Shown: positions 42,407-54,761 of the stretch, piece after piece
Layout of the letters: every line of letters starts with the position of its first letter
How positions within the stretch are numbered: position 1 is the first letter of the stretch
Origin: Grosmannia clavigera kw1407
Lineage: Eukaryota > Ascomycota > Sordariomycetes > Ophiostomatales > Ophiostomataceae
NCBI RefSeq assembly: GCF_000143105.1
Contig: NW_014040759.1
Span: 434,001 to 498,000 of the forward strand
Length of the DNA stretch: 64,000 nt
Reading direction: 5' to 3'
Made by a program: the position numbers and the translations under genes
The notes under the pieces: model-generated
What the model saw: the letters and a program-made list of their open reading frames with translations, nothing else
What the model was told of the DNA's origin: nothing
Database searches by the model: none

Positions 42407-43876
42407 ATGGTTATGGCAACAGCCATCTTCGATCGTGTCGCCCCCGTTACATTTAATCATAATAGTAACGTTGGCTTCCTCAAGAAGAGCTTTCATCATG
42501 GCGCAACGCAGTGCCAGTCTACTGCCAAGCAACTGATTGGCAATGCTCTCCGCCACCGCGTGGAGACCATTGACCATGAATTCTGTGAGCCTGGCGACGA
42601 GGACACCTTTTTCGTCGCCGACCTCGGCGAGGTCTACCGCCAGCAGCTCCGCTGGAAGATGAATCTTCCCCGCGTCAGGCCCTTCTATGGTCAGTTCCTG
42701 CCACTGTGCATAACAGAGAAAAAGCTTGGCTGCGTGCTGACATGAGGATGCACAGCCGTCAAGTGCAACCCCGATCCCAAGGTGCTCCAGCTCCTGGCCG
42801 GGCTCGGCAACGGGTTCGACTGCGCCTCCAAGGCCGAGATCGAGCAGGTGCTCAACATGGGCGTGGACCCGTCGCGCATCATCTATGCGCAGCCCTGTAA
42901 GACGAACTCGTATGTCCGCTACGTCGCCGCCCACGGCGTCCGCCAGATGACCTTTGACAACGCCGACGAGCTCCGCAAGATTGCCAGGTTGTTTCCCGAC
43001 GCCGAGCTCTTCCTGCGCATCCTCACCGACGACAGCTCGTCGCTGTGCCGTCTCAGCCTCAAGTTCGGCGCCTCGCTCGACACCACCGACAGCCTGCTGG
43101 CCCTGGCCCGTGAGCTCGGGCTCAACGTTGTCGGCGTGTCCTTTCACGTCGGCTCTGGTGCGTCAGACCCGAGCGCCTTCCTCAAGGCCGTCCAGGACGC
43201 CCACTCGGTCTTTCTTCAGGCGGCCGAGTACGGCTACAGCCTCAAGACGCTCGATGTTGGCGGTGGCTTTTGCAGCGACGCCACCTTTGAGGCCATGGCC
43301 GAGGTGCTGCGCAATGCGCTGGATGAGTACTTCCCTGCCCACCGCGGCGTGTCCATCATTGCCGAACCCGGCCGCTACTTTGTGTCGTCGGCCTTTACCA
43401 TTGCCTGCAATGTCATCGCCCGGCGCACGGTTGAGAACCCGCCGCAGCAGCAGCAGCGGGAGGATGCAGTGGACGGCATTGTCGCGCCGGCGGACCCGAC
43501 GTATATGCTGTACGTCAACGACGGTCTGTACGGCAACTTTAGCAGCATCATGTTCGACCACCAGCATCCCGAGGCCAAGGTGCTGCAGACGGGATCGCGG
43601 TTTCTGTACGACAGCGAGACGGCGAATGCGGTAGCGCCCACGAGCGGCCTGGAGTATTCCATCTGGGGTCCGACGTGTGACGGAATTGACCGGATCACGG
43701 AGAGCATCCGGTTTGGCCACACGCTCGACGTGGGCGACTGGCTGTACTTTGAAGACATGGGTGCGTATACGCGCTGCTCGGCCACGCGCTTCAACGGCTT
43801 CTCGGACAACCACGAGATCATCTATGTGTGCAGTGAGCCGGGTGCGCGTGCTCTGATTGGGATGCATAGCACGTGA
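42407..43876 (+). CDS. SPE1: Ornithine decarboxylase
   Basis: PLP enzyme converting ornithine to putrescine, the first step of polyamine synthesis. Exons are 42407-42689 and 42756-43876, 467 aa. The 66-nt intron (donor GTCAGT, acceptor cacag) splits the Ala codon two residues before the PLP-binding Lys97 (FYAVKCN). Other landmarks: FHVGSGASD, LDVGGGF with the phosphate-binding glycines, AEPGRYFV, YVNDGLYGNF, and Cys402 in TCDGID, the active-site Cys donated to the partner subunit. The start is chosen at MVMATAIFDRV, the usual fungal N-terminus; in-frame sequence upstream lacks an ATG. Fungal ODC is often controlled by polyamines and antizyme; the long C/T-rich leader would fit mRNA-level control (inference). 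Confidence 0.96.
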
Positions 43877-44191
43877 CCTTTTTCTTCGATGCGGCTTGGA
43901 TTGGGATGCCTCTATCTTTCCCTCTCAGATGGAACTGTTACTTTCGTTCTGTCTCGAGCAGCTTCTGCCGAGAGAGCCCTAGCTTAGATATGAATAGAGA
44001 CAAAAAGCCTCTGTGATAGCAGAGATTGGTCCTCACTGGAAGTCTTGGTGTGGTGCTGTGATCACTGGCAAGTCTTGCATGTCTGCTAGCGTGGATATGG
44101 TAATGGTCAGTTGTATATGTAACGTAGCTCGACTGTAAGTCTGCGTGTCTGTCCGTCTGACTGGTCCTTTTTGTCCTTGCGTTTAGCCGCC
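43877..44191. other. Intergenic, convergent 3' ends
   Basis: 315 bp between the ODC and M16C stops. Probably 3' UTRs; no repeat or gene seen. Confidence 0.55.
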
Positions 44192-44227
44192 CTAGAGATC
44201 TTCGTCGGTCATGTCCACGTCGTCGCT

Positions 44228-44258
<31 letters not shown>

Positions 44259-47200
44259 TCGTCGTCGTCTTCCTCACCGTCCTCATCTTCTTCCTCGTCT
44301 TCCTCATCGTCCTCATCCTCGTCCTCCTTGTCGTCGTCGTCGCCGGCCAAGCCGTAGTCGTCGTAAAAGTCCGACAGCTTCTTGACCTCGGTCTTGTAGC
44401 CCATGTCCTTGAACGCGTTTTGAATAGGCTGTTCGGTCAGCTTCCACCCAAAGACACATCTCCACGCACACCACTCCCACTCACCTCTTGCAACAAGGGC
44501 GCACACGTCACCACCACATTGCTGGAGCCCGGCCGGAAGACAGGCAGGACGAGATCGCGCAGCACCTCGCGGATCATGTCGTGGGTGACGTCGCGGGCAG
44601 CCGCCCGCATGACCCGGGCGCTCCAGCCGGCGTCCAGGCCGCGCACGACGCCCGTCACGTAGTTTTGCTGAGCGGCCAGGCCCATGGTCGCCTGCTCGTC
44701 CGCGAGGCCCATGACGATGCCGCTGACGGCTCCCTGCACCAGGTGCTTGTCCAGCGGCTGGCGGCCGTCAGCCAGCGCCTCGACGGCATCGCGTGCTGCC
44801 GCCACCGCCTTGCTCGCGTCCGGCGACCGGTACACGCGGAACTGCAGATACCCGCCGTCGACTTCCCGGCTGAAGCTCGTGCCGTAGGCCAGCCCGTTGC
44901 CGCGCACCGCGTTCCAGAGCGGCCCCTCTACTGCTTCCAGGTAGCCCAGAGCCACCAGGACGGCCGGCAGTCGCGCGTCCGCAAACGACCGCAGTCCCGT
45001 CGTCGTCGAGATGCTGTACGATGAGTCCAGCGTCGTCATCGGCAGGATCAAGGCCCCCACGCCGCCCGGCTGTCGGCCCTCCGCGCTCGCTCGCGAGTAC
45101 GGTGCCACGATCGGCACCATCTCGTCCGCCAAAACCTCCATCCCGTCTGTCAGCACATCCCAGGCGGCCACGGCCGGCGCCGATGCTCCCGCCTCCAGCT
45201 TGCCCACGTCTGCCGTCACGAGCACCCGCATGTTCCGGAACGCAAACAGCGCCCGTCGCAGCTCCTCAAACCAGCCCACTACCGTCTCCGGCTCCGTCTG
45301 TAGCAGCTTCTTGATCCGGCGCAGGTACACTGCCCGCACCAGCGTCCGCTTCGCTGCCGGACACGAGTCTGCCACCGTGTGGATCGCCAGCTCTACCTCC
45401 GACGCCATCAGCCGACCGGACCGCTTGTTCTCTGGGATGTCTGCCAGCGCCTTGGCCACGCCTGCCCTCAGTCGCTGTGGATCAAAGACGGAGTCGAACA
45501 TCAGCGTCCGCAGCCACCGGATGATCGCGGTGTACTTGTGCGGCTCCACCTGGAATTGCAGCACAATGCTCTCGGCGTCGCCCAGCCCCCCGCCCGATTT
45601 GAACACGTAGCTGATCGTGTCCTTTTCCAGCTCCTTGACCACGTCCTCAAACTCGATTCGCTGCCCGTCCCGCATCACCGGGCTGTTGAAGAACTGGTCG
45701 CTGAGCAGCGAGAGCAGCGGCTTCAGCCGTGTCGGCACTCCGGCCGCGCTGACGTGCACCACGATCCGCACAAAGTTGGATGGCACGTCCTCGAACTGCA
45801 GGAACAGTGGCGTCTTGCCTGGCACCGCCGCGTCGATCGTCTTCTGTGCCGCGTTGTCCAGCACGCCGAGGCTTCTCGCCTTGCCGGCGCGTGCTGTCTG
45901 CGACTCGATGAAGTGAATCGACTCCGTCCCTGGCACCTCCCACTTGTCGATCACCGCTTCTGGGATCGGCATGTCATTGTTCTTCTTTGCCTCGTCCAAC
46001 CGTTCCTCCAGCTTCTTCAGGCCCTCAGGACCCAGCTCCTTGCGTCTCTTCGCCAGCCGCTCCTTCTCGGCTGTCTTGAGCTTCTTCGCCAGCGCCTTGG
46101 ACGGCTTGCCCAAGATCGACACGTGGTGGGCGTCTGCGATCCACTTCTTCAGGAACGCCCGCCACTGCTCCTCGCTCCAGCTCTCGAGCACGTCGTACTC
46201 GCGCAAGTCCTTCAGGTCGGCCAGCGTCGAGCCGTCGCGCTCGCCAAAGAGAAAGTCCGTGATGATGTTGGTCGAGTAGAAGCTCTCGGAGCTCTCGGCC
46301 TGCGAGTTGACCTGTCGCCTCTCCCGGCTGATGCACTCGCGCAGGTACGGCACGTCGAGCGGCTTGTCGGCCACCTCCTTGAGCAGCGAGATCAGGCGCT
46401 GCTCCACAAACTCGAGCTTCTCCGTCGCCACGCCCGTTGGCTGGAACCAGATCAGGCAGTTCGGCCGCGACTCCCACAAATAGCTGATCGAGCTGGCCAG
46501 CTCCTCCTTCTCCACAATCACGTTCTCCAGCACCGACGCGGACGAGCCGCAGAGGTATGCCAGCAGCACGTTTAGCGCCGATGTCGCCACCACGTCGTTG
46601 CAGTTGGGTCCAAAGTAGCCGACCATGACCTCGCCCATGGACTCGTCGTCCTCCGGGAACTCGACCGTGTCGACGACCGTCTTCTCGAGCGCCGGCGGCT
46701 GCGCCGAGTCGATCCACGGCCGTTGGAAGGGCGAGTCCAGCGGCGGGATGCTGTCCTGGATGCTGTCCTCGAACCGATCCAGGATGCTGATCAGGGCCGC
46801 CTGGTCGACCTCGCCGACAACGATGACGGCCAGATTGCGCGGCTGGTACATGGCCTTGTGGAACTGACGGATGCGGTCCGCCGTGAGAACGCGCAGCGCC
46901 TCGACCATGCCGCCGGTCTCGTAGCGGAACCCGACGGTCTCGGGGTAGAGCAGGCGGCGGGCGCGGATGTCCATCAGCTCGGCGCTGCTCGACTGCAGCC
47001 CCTGCATCTCCGAGTAGACCACACCGGCATCGTTGCCCTTGCCGTTGATGTGGTGAACCTCGGTGATGCAGGCGTCATCCGTGATGGTCGGCAGGATCAG
47101 GTGCTCCAGGTACACGGGCAGGATCTGGGCGAAGCCATCCCAGCCGGCCGTCTCGAGCGTGTAGGCGGTGTGGTCGACGGCCGTCCAGGCGTTGGTGCCC

Positions 47201-47469
47201 GAGTAGGCCCGCGAGGCCAGCTTGTCCAGCAGGCCCTTGTACTGGTAGCTGCGCGAGCCCATGAAGACGAGGTGCTCCAGCGTGTGCGGCGCGCCCGAGT
47301 CGTCAAAGATCTCGGTGGCCAGGGTGAAGTAGCCGTTGATCTTGGGCCCCTTGCGGTTGGCCACGACGACGTGCATCCCGCTGCGCTGCGAGACATACTG
47401 GGTGATCTTGGTAGGTGCATAGCTCGTCTCGAAGCTCTGGATTTCGCGGAAATGGCTGGCAGGCGCCAT
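44192..47469 (-). CDS. M16C metallopeptidase, YOL098C/Mug138-like
   Basis: Two exons, 47469-44485 and 44428-44192, joined across a 56-nt intron (donor GTGAGT, phase 0); 1073 aa. The inverted zinc motif HTLEH is at residues 62-66, followed by LVFMGSRSYQYKGLLDKLA and AYSGTNAWTAVDHTAYTLE; downstream are GVVYSEMQG with the third-ligand region, and the ARRLLYP segment. This pattern is that of the cytosolic fungal M16 group exemplified by S. cerevisiae YOL098C and S. pombe Mug138, whose substrate is unknown. The second exon encodes mainly an acidic tail with 14 consecutive Asp. An ATG at 47553 would add 28 residues, but the context at 47469 (AAGATGG) is better and homologues begin near HFREIQSFE. 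Confidence 0.93.
44214..44345. repeat. GTC/GAC trinucleotide microsatellite in coding exon
   Basis: Run of GTC-type triplets (plus strand) encoding the poly-Asp and Asp/Glu tail of the M16C protein; purest between about 44219 and 44265. Length is likely variable between strains. Confidence 0.9.
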
Positions 47470-48669
47470 CTTGCTCTTGGGATCGGATGCTGTCTGAGAC
47501 AGGGTCGCCACGAAACGGACTTGCGGTCTGGCGCTGGTCAACAACAAAACCATCAAAAGCGGGTGGGGAAGCGCGAGGACGGCTCATTTATGACGCAGGC
47601 CAGTTTCCGGTACCGCCACCTCATCTGACGTGTGCAGCTGGAAGCCTGGGAGGGCCTGGCCGCTGGTCGCTGGCCGCTGGTCGCTGGCCGTTGGTCGCTG
47701 GCCGCTGGCCACCTGTGGCCAGACAATGCCATGCCGGCCTGACCGCCACCGTCGAATAGAGCACCGGCGAGACAGCCGCAGCACATCCTGCGTCCATCCA
47801 CACCTGCTTACATACCTCGTTATCGTGCCTGCAGCACAGCAGCCACGGACAACCGCTTGAGCGAGCCGTGTGCCAGCACCCCGGACACAGGACCGATACA
47901 GGGCTCTCGTCGTGTCTGCGGTCGTCGACGTTAGCCTCCGTTTCACTTTCATTGGCACCGTCGCATCTCCTGTCGAGTCGGGTCATTGCCGCTGCTCGTC
48001 GGCTGCAGCCCGTAAGCAGCGTGCCGTGTGCCCGCTGACGCCACAGGCACGCGCCTCAGCAGACCCCAATCAGAGCTGCGACTGTGCTGTGACATGCACG
48101 ACCTGTACTCGTACGCATGCTCGTACGCGCAGTGTCGTCTCCGTCTCGGTTTCCTTCATGTTCACCGTCGCTCGTTTTGGTGTGGACAACTCACATTCAG
48201 CTCACCCAGCCGGGACCGCGATGGCAGACTGAACAGTCACGGGTTCCGGGTTCCTGCAGTAGGATCAAATAGAGGCCGAGCACGTGCAGGTAGGGTGACT
48301 TGGCTGCTTTCAGGTTGCGAGAGCTGCGGATCAGGAGAGAAGTCCTTTTGCTGCGTTGTTCAGAGAGATTCTCTTAGCGCCAAGTTGCCGGCACTTTCTG
48401 GCAAAACAAACCCCGCTGCTGGTCGGCCGTGCCTTCCCTGCGCGCTACCAGTGGATGCCCGCTAAAGGCAGGACTACCACCGTCTTCACTGGGTTGCATA
48501 CATACTGTACTGTCTTATGTAGTAATACGATAAGATATTCACAAGCTTCAAAACCCGCCACATCTGTCCTCTCTCATAGCGATGCGCCCGGCGCCACAAC
48601 CACCTCTGTCCTCGCCATAGCAGACTGGCACAGCTGCCTAGACACACTTGTCTTCTCTCGCTCTCGCCC
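47470..48669. other. Divergent promoter region, M16C/ZW10
   Basis: 1.2 kb shared 5' region. Near the M16C gene there is a 14-bp minisatellite (separate entry). No gene supported; short open frames on both strands have low-complexity content. Confidence 0.6.
47658..47709. repeat. 14-bp minisatellite GGCCGCTGGTCGCT
   Basis: Units at 47658, 47672 and 47686 (one C-to-T difference), then a partial unit at 47700, about 190 bp upstream of the M16C start codon. Tandem and nearly exact. Confidence 0.85.
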
Positions 48670-51592
48670 ATGGCCGTGCCGTCGGATGTCGTCGGCCAGG
48701 CTCTGGTCGGCTTCTCTCTCAATGGCCTCTTCCCAGAAGACGATGTCTCCTCCATTGCGCTCACGCCGGAGAGGCTTCCAGCAGCGATCCAGGTCCTGAC
48801 CGAGGCCAAGGCCAAACTCGAGGTTCGCTTGGTGATCCATGAATCACATCGATCGCATCGGCTGCTAACTAGGCTGCGCTTTTGCAGGGCGAAATTCACG
48901 AAATCGTCCAAGAGACTGCCGACGACCTCCGTTCCTGGGTCACCAATGCCAAGGCGCTCCAGGTCGACATTGCACGCCGCAAACTACTCGCAGGCGACAT
49001 TCTCATTCGCGCCGATGCGCCCAAGACAGACGAGCAAGCCATTGAGGAGGCCGAGGCCAGGGCGCTCTTCCTGACCAACGAACTCAACTACAATCTGCAG
49101 GTCCGATATTTGCTTGAGGCCATCCGCAGCGTGAACCAGCTGCTGGACCAGGTTGAGCAGGCGGCCGAAGAGCGCCGCATCCTGGATGCGCTACACCTGT
49201 TGGAGAGTACGACTAAACCGAGAGCCTTCCTGGATGGGTGCGTTCCTGTGGGCTAGTTAACTGATGCTTCTCAGAATCATGGACTGCGCTGGACGCCATG
49301 CCTGTTAGCAAGACGTGTCGCGCCATGCGGCTACTGGATCTGCGGGCCTTTGAGCTCAAGTCGGACGTCCACAAGGTGTTCGACCACGTCTGGGGCGCCT
49401 TGGTGCACGTCGATGCGGAGAACGGCACGCTGACCGTTCTCGAAACGCGACAAGACGAACCTATGAGCCTCTCGAACGCGGTCATCGGACTGATGGCTTA
49501 CAAGGAGGTCGACGGCCGCATGACGCAGCTCTGGCACGAGCTGGACAAGGCTGTTGTTGCGCCACGAACCGACCTGTCGACGTCTTCACGGCCAGGTATC
49601 TATGTTGATGACGTAAGCCATATGGTTTGCCACCTGGAAATACAATGAGACTACTGACAGCGCATGAGAGCAGGTTGCACTGGGAATTCGAGGACAGGCA
49701 GGCGAGGGTATCGAGGCGTTATTTACGGACTTGGATCAGATATTCGCCTTCCTCGCACTCAGGCTGCCGTCTGACCTGGTTCAGTCCATCTCCTCGGTGA
49801 TGATGCCAGAGTTGGTGTCGCGCATCGTGGATGTCTGGCTGGCGTCTGCAGTACCGACATCACTCGACAAGATGGCTGCTTTTGAGGACACGATCCGAGC
49901 GGCTGAGGCGTTTTGCTCGCGTCTTGCGAAGCTTCAGTACTCCGGCTTTGGAAGGCTTCAGGAATGGATCGAGAACGCGCCCCGTGTTTGGCTGTCAAAA
50001 CGAAGAGAGACCGCTCTGGACTCGGTGCGCAAAAAGATTGCCGGGGGGCTCGGCACACCTCACGAGGTGGAGAGGGTGGAGAAGCAGATGGTGTCGCGAT
50101 CGGAAGGTAAGGAGCTGGCAGCAAACGGGCCCTCTACGGCGACAGACCAAGCGGCCGACTGGGACGCGGCATGGACGGACGACGAAGAAGAAACACAGGA
50201 TTCAGAGCCGAAGACGCAGGCAGGCAGCTCCGCGGACGACGGGGCCGATGCATGGGGTGCCTGGGGTGATGACGATGAGGCTGTCGAGGCTCCCGAAGCC
50301 GACGCAGCTCCCGAGTTAGAGACAGAGACACACGATGATGAAGACGATGCAGCCGATGCGTGGGGCTGGGGTGAGGAGGACACCAATGTGGAGGAAACGG
50401 AGGTGCAGCAGCAGCCAGCAGTGGCCGAACAGATGTCGGCAGCGACAACGGCAGCGACAGAACCGACAACACGGGAATTGATCATGAAGGAAAAGTATCA
50501 CATAACAGCCATGCCGGAACCAGTGCTGGCCATGATCACATCGATCCTAGAGGACGGGGCTGTGCTGCTGTCCGAAGGGTAAGAACTGGACCTCTCGCGA
50601 GCGTTGTTTGGGAGTGTTGTCTGACAAGGGACAGATATGAGAACAGTCCTGTTGCAACGGCTGCAGCCGGTCTCTTCAGCCTTCCGACCATGGCGCTGGC
50701 CATGTTCCGAGCCGTCTCGCCCTTCTACTATGCCCTGGACGTGGGTGGAAGCATGTGAGTGGAGATGTATATGGACGGGGAGCCGTGGCACACCAAAGAG
50801 TGGCAATGTTAACGAGACCTCCCTCTCCCTCACAGGTACCTATACAACGACGCGATGTATCTGGCGGAGAAGCTGGGCGAGCTGGCGACGGCGTGGAAGA
50901 TGCGGCCGGACCTGGACGGACGAGCGCAGGCGATGCTGCGGCTGGACGGCGAGGTGGCCAAGCTGCAGGCGTTTGCGAGCCGGGCGTACGGGCGGGAGCT
51001 TGCGATCCAGAAGACAGTGCTGCGGGATCTGCTGGGCGGCGATCAGAACGTGTTGGCGCAGCAGCAGCAGCGACGGCGACGAAGCGGCGGTGACGACGGG
51101 GACGGAGACGACGAGGAGCCGGCCGACCACGTCGACGCGGCCGTGGCGCGGGTACGGTCGATGGCAGCAGCCTGGAACGGCATCCTGGCGCCGTCCGTCT
51201 GGTTCCAGGCTGTGGCTGCTCTCGTCGAGGCCGTGGCGGCCAAGCTGATCGCGGACGTGCTGGACATGACGGCCATCAGCCAGGACGAGGCCTTTAGCCT
51301 GGCCAGCCTGATGGCCCGGGTGACCGAGTTGGACGACCTCTTTGGGGGCGAGCCCACATCCACCCCCCTCACGGCTCAATACGTCCCGTCGTGGCTTCGG
51401 ATGCAGTACCTGTCCGAGGTCCTGCAGTCAAACCTGCCCGAGGTCCGCTACCTCTGGATGGACAGCGAGCTCAGCCTGTACTTCTCGGCCGACGAGGTCG
51501 TCGACCTGGTCCGGCTCAGCTTCGAGGACAACGCCAAGGCGCGCGAGGTGGTGCGCGAGATTGCGCAGAACCCGCATCCGGTGGAGGTGTAG
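48670..51592 (+). CDS. ZW10/Dsl1-type tethering and kinetochore protein
   Basis: Six exons: 48670-48822, 48888-49206, 49275-49612, 49674-50578, 50635-50754 and 50836-51592. All phases agree and the product is 863 aa. The layout is that of fungal ZW10-like proteins: an N-terminal helical region (GEIHEIVQETADDLRSWV, LNYNLQVRYLLEAIRSVNQL), the KSWTALDAMPVSKTCRAM segment, a long acidic Trp-rich disordered insert (exon 4, DAWGAWGDDDE-type repeats), then a conserved C-terminal half (YHITAMPEPVLAMITSILED, SLPTMALAMFRAVSPFYY, LYNDAMYLAEKLGEL). In animals ZW10 acts in the RZZ kinetochore complex and NRZ ER tether; the yeast counterpart Dsl1 tethers COPI vesicles to the ER. The short exon 2/3 junction (donor GTACGA) is the least certain. 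Confidence 0.85.
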
Positions 51593-51594
51593 TG

Positions 51595-51615
51595 TACTCC
51601 GTAGCGTACGGAGTA
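51595..51615. terminator. Hairpin-forming TACTCCGTA inverted repeat just after the ZW10 stop codon
   Basis: TACTCCGTA, three bases GCG, then TACGGAGTA: a perfect 9-bp inverted repeat starting 2 nt after the TAG of the ZW10 gene, in the 239-bp gap to the convergent CBP80 stop. Termination or 3'-end function is inference only. Confidence 0.4.
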
Positions 51616-51831
51616 TGTCGTATGCGCATATGCATATATCATGCATGCATGTAAACGCCAACCAATTAATTGCTTATATGAATCCCTTCAATGACATGCC
51701 ATCCTTTTCGTCCTCTGCAATACGCATCAACAGCAAGCACAGAGAGCTGAGACTAGAGAACCCCTTGCGCATACGGCTCCAAGAAACCCAGCAACCACAA
51801 TTTTCCGTCCTTCTGCACCAACCAGCCGGCA

Positions 51832-54761
51832 TCACGCCTTGTTGCTGCTGCTGTTGGCCGCGGCTTCGGCTTCGGTCTCGGCCACCTCAGCCGCCATCCG
51901 AGCCTTGGCCGCCTCAGCCAGAAAGGCTTCCTCGATGGCCTGACGACGCCGCACCACGCGCTGCCAGCGCTCAGCCCAGGCGCGCACGACCAGCGGCGAC
52001 GATGCCGCCGCCCACGGCTCCACGGCCTCGGCCACCCGCTGGAACAGCTTCTGCATCGCACGCATGTCGGCCGTCTCAGCAGTTCGAGCAGCTGCTGCCT
52101 CGGCCGTGGCCGTCACGAGCGCCGCCTCGGCCGTCTCCACCCGCAACGCTGCCTCAGCCGCTGCTGCTGCTGCTGCTGTCGTCCCGTCGTCGTTGGTGCT
52201 GCCGTCGTCCACGTCCATGCCGTCGGTCGTCTTGCCACCCACACTAACTGCAGCCACTGCAAGCGATCCCGGGTTCTGCTGCTGCTCCCGGGCTGCATCC
52301 ACGGCTGCATATGCCGCCACCACGGTCGCGCTGGCTGCTTGCGACGTCACCACCACCTGACGCATCCGTCGCGTCACCTTGGCGACCGTGTTGAAGACCA
52401 GCTCGGCCACAAAGGCCTGCGAAAGTCGAGGTGCCGTCTCGGCCGTCTCGGCCTTGTCAGCCTCTTCCTCCTTCTTGTCTAGCGCCCACTTCACCACCGT
52501 CTCCGGCGACAGGATCGCATAGTTGAGCAGCTTCTCCGTGATCGACACCGCAATGCCCGGGTGCGCCGCCCAAAACGTCATCACCGCCTCGAGGATCTGG
52601 CTGCGCGCAGCCTCCGATGCTGCTCCCGCGTCCAGGAACCGATCCTTGGTCCGCTCAATGCACGCGAGCACGTGCGACAGCGACTTGGAGCCCACCCAGA
52701 GCACCGCTGTCGTGAACACGTCCATCGATGCCACCAGTGGCTCGTCCCGTCCACTGTCCAGCGCCAGGTCTTGGATCCGCCCAATCACCGTCTGTACCTC
52801 CTCGTCCGGAGCCTTGCGCTTCAGCAGAGCAGCCAGCTCGCGGCCCTCGGCAGCAAAGGGGGTGTCTGTCGGTTAGCAGAGTAAAGAGAGAAAAAGAAAA
52901 CCGAGAAAATATCGAAAAGAACACACCATCGGTCTGAAACTTGAATGCGGGCACATCCTTCTCCGTCTCCGGCTTGATCAGCTCCTTATACGGTTCCGGC
53001 AGCGTGTTTTTGATCCGCTGCGCAAAGCTCAGCCGAATCTCCTTGTCGATCGCCCCGAGAATGAACGCCTTGTGCGGATGGATGTCTGGCAGCGCCACAT
53101 CGTCCACCCATTCGGCCCACTTCCACGTGAAGCCAAAGTTGCTCAGATGGTGCGAGAACCAGTCGACGAACCGGCCGACCAGCTCGAGGTCCATTCGGTG
53201 ACTGTGCCGGTACAGATACCGGATCGCCCGCCCGAGACTCGGCGCGATCGCCGCCGGCGCAATCTTGCACGCCTCCGCCAACACTGCGTGGTAGTAGACC
53301 AGCTTGTGCTCCGGCATCGGCAGCTGCAGCAGCTGTGAGAACACCGCGTCCACTGCCACGTCCTCAGGCTTCCACGTCGTCGCCGTCTCCAGCTCGCGCA
53401 GCCGGTCAAACGGCGTCGCCCGCTTGACAAACGTCTCGTCTGCAAAGTAGCAGTCCACGTCGATCAAAAACCGCGCCGTCACGTTGCGGTTGAAGTGCAT
53501 CACGTTGATCGTGTCCAGAACGCTGTCGCGGATCAGCGATGCCGCCACACTCGTCACCGCCGGCACCGACTGCGGCAGCCCGCTTGCACCTGCTCCTGCT
53601 GCCCCGGCTCCATATACCGAAAAGTACACCTCCGGAAACAGCGGCCGCGGCCCTGCCACCACCGTCGCCGGCACCGCAATCTCCGGCAGCGTGTGCTTCT
53701 CCGACTCGTCCAGCTTCGACTGCAGCTCCACGTCCTCCAGCGGTAGCTTCCACGGCCGCGGCAGACATGCCAGCGGCCACCCGCTCGCCGCCTCCGCCTG
53801 CAGCTGCTTCTGCAGCAGCGCCAACAGGCTCTCGGCCGGCGGCGGCGCGTCCTCGTCCTCTTCGTCCTCGTCGTTGTCGTCGACCGCTGCCTCATCCCCG
53901 CCCATCGCCACGTCCCCATTGCCGCTCTTGCTCGTCGTCCCCGTTGTCGCCCGTCCTGACTTGGCAATCAGCCGCCCGTGCAGATACGGATCCATCAGCT
54001 TCTGCAGCGCGTGCGGCTCCGACGCAATCACGTCCGTCTTCTCCATCAGGTCTGCCGCCTGCTGCTGCCACTCCTGACCCGGTGCCGCCGCCATGATGTA
54101 CGGGATCGTCAACAAGATAATCTTGACCAGCTCCGTGCCGATCACGTCGTCCGAGCTGGCCGTCTGTAGATCCACTGCCCGTTCAAACAGCATGTCCAAC
54201 AGCGGGAACACTCCGTCCCCCTGCAGACACGTCTGCAGACATGCCAGCAGCCGCAGGTGCAGCTTCACCTCGCGCCATTGTCCGGCCGCGATCGCCTCCT
54301 CCGTCGCGCCCGCCACGTGCCGCAGTACCTCCAGCACGATCGCCGGCTTCAGCGTGTTGACCACCAGCAGCACCGCCGCCACAAATGGCGTCTTCAGCGG
54401 CTGCTCCCGCACCAGCTGGCACGCCAGCTGCACAAAGCCCTCCCGCACGTGCGCGTCGTCGTCGTTGTCCGCAACCAGTCGCGCCACCGTCACCGCGTCG
54501 TCGTGCCACCGCCGCAGCGGCGACTCCGCCAGCGTGAGCAGCTGTCGCCGGATCCGCAGTGGCGCCGGCACGTCCTGTCGCCGACGTTGATTTCGGTAGT
54601 CGTTGTCGTCGTCTGCTCACATCAGGGACAACAACGTCAGCATCCAAACCTCAATCCTGCCCATCTCGTCCTGCTCACCTACCTCTGAAACGGCGCTTGC
54701 GGTAGCTGTTGTGATACCCGCCGCCACCGCCACCTCCTCCTCTGCGCTCATAGTCGGCCAT
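51832..54761 (-). CDS. Nuclear cap-binding complex large subunit CBP80
   Basis: Three exons: 54761-54683, 54612-52927 and 52865-51832. Introns are 70 and 61 nt, phases 1 and 1, and the product is 932 aa. The N-terminus MADYERR plus a Gly-rich run and RKRRFRDDDNDYRNQRRR (a basic nuclear-localisation-like stretch) is typical of fungal CBP80. MIF4G-like helical repeats follow (LLTLAESPLRRWHDDAVTV, ELVKIILLTIPYIMAAAPG, FNRNVTARFLIDVDCYF, GSKSLSHVLACIERTKDRF). With CBP20 it binds the m7G cap of nascent transcripts and links to splicing and export. Acidic and Ala-rich inserts (near 53830-53900 and 52080-52200) are disordered. Convergent with ZW10. It corresponds to yeast STO1/GCR3. Confidence 0.93.

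Noticed and set aside
45379..46575. 398-codon plus-strand frame inside the M16C gene
   Set aside because: Shadow frame; Leu/His/Arg-rich without conserved motifs.
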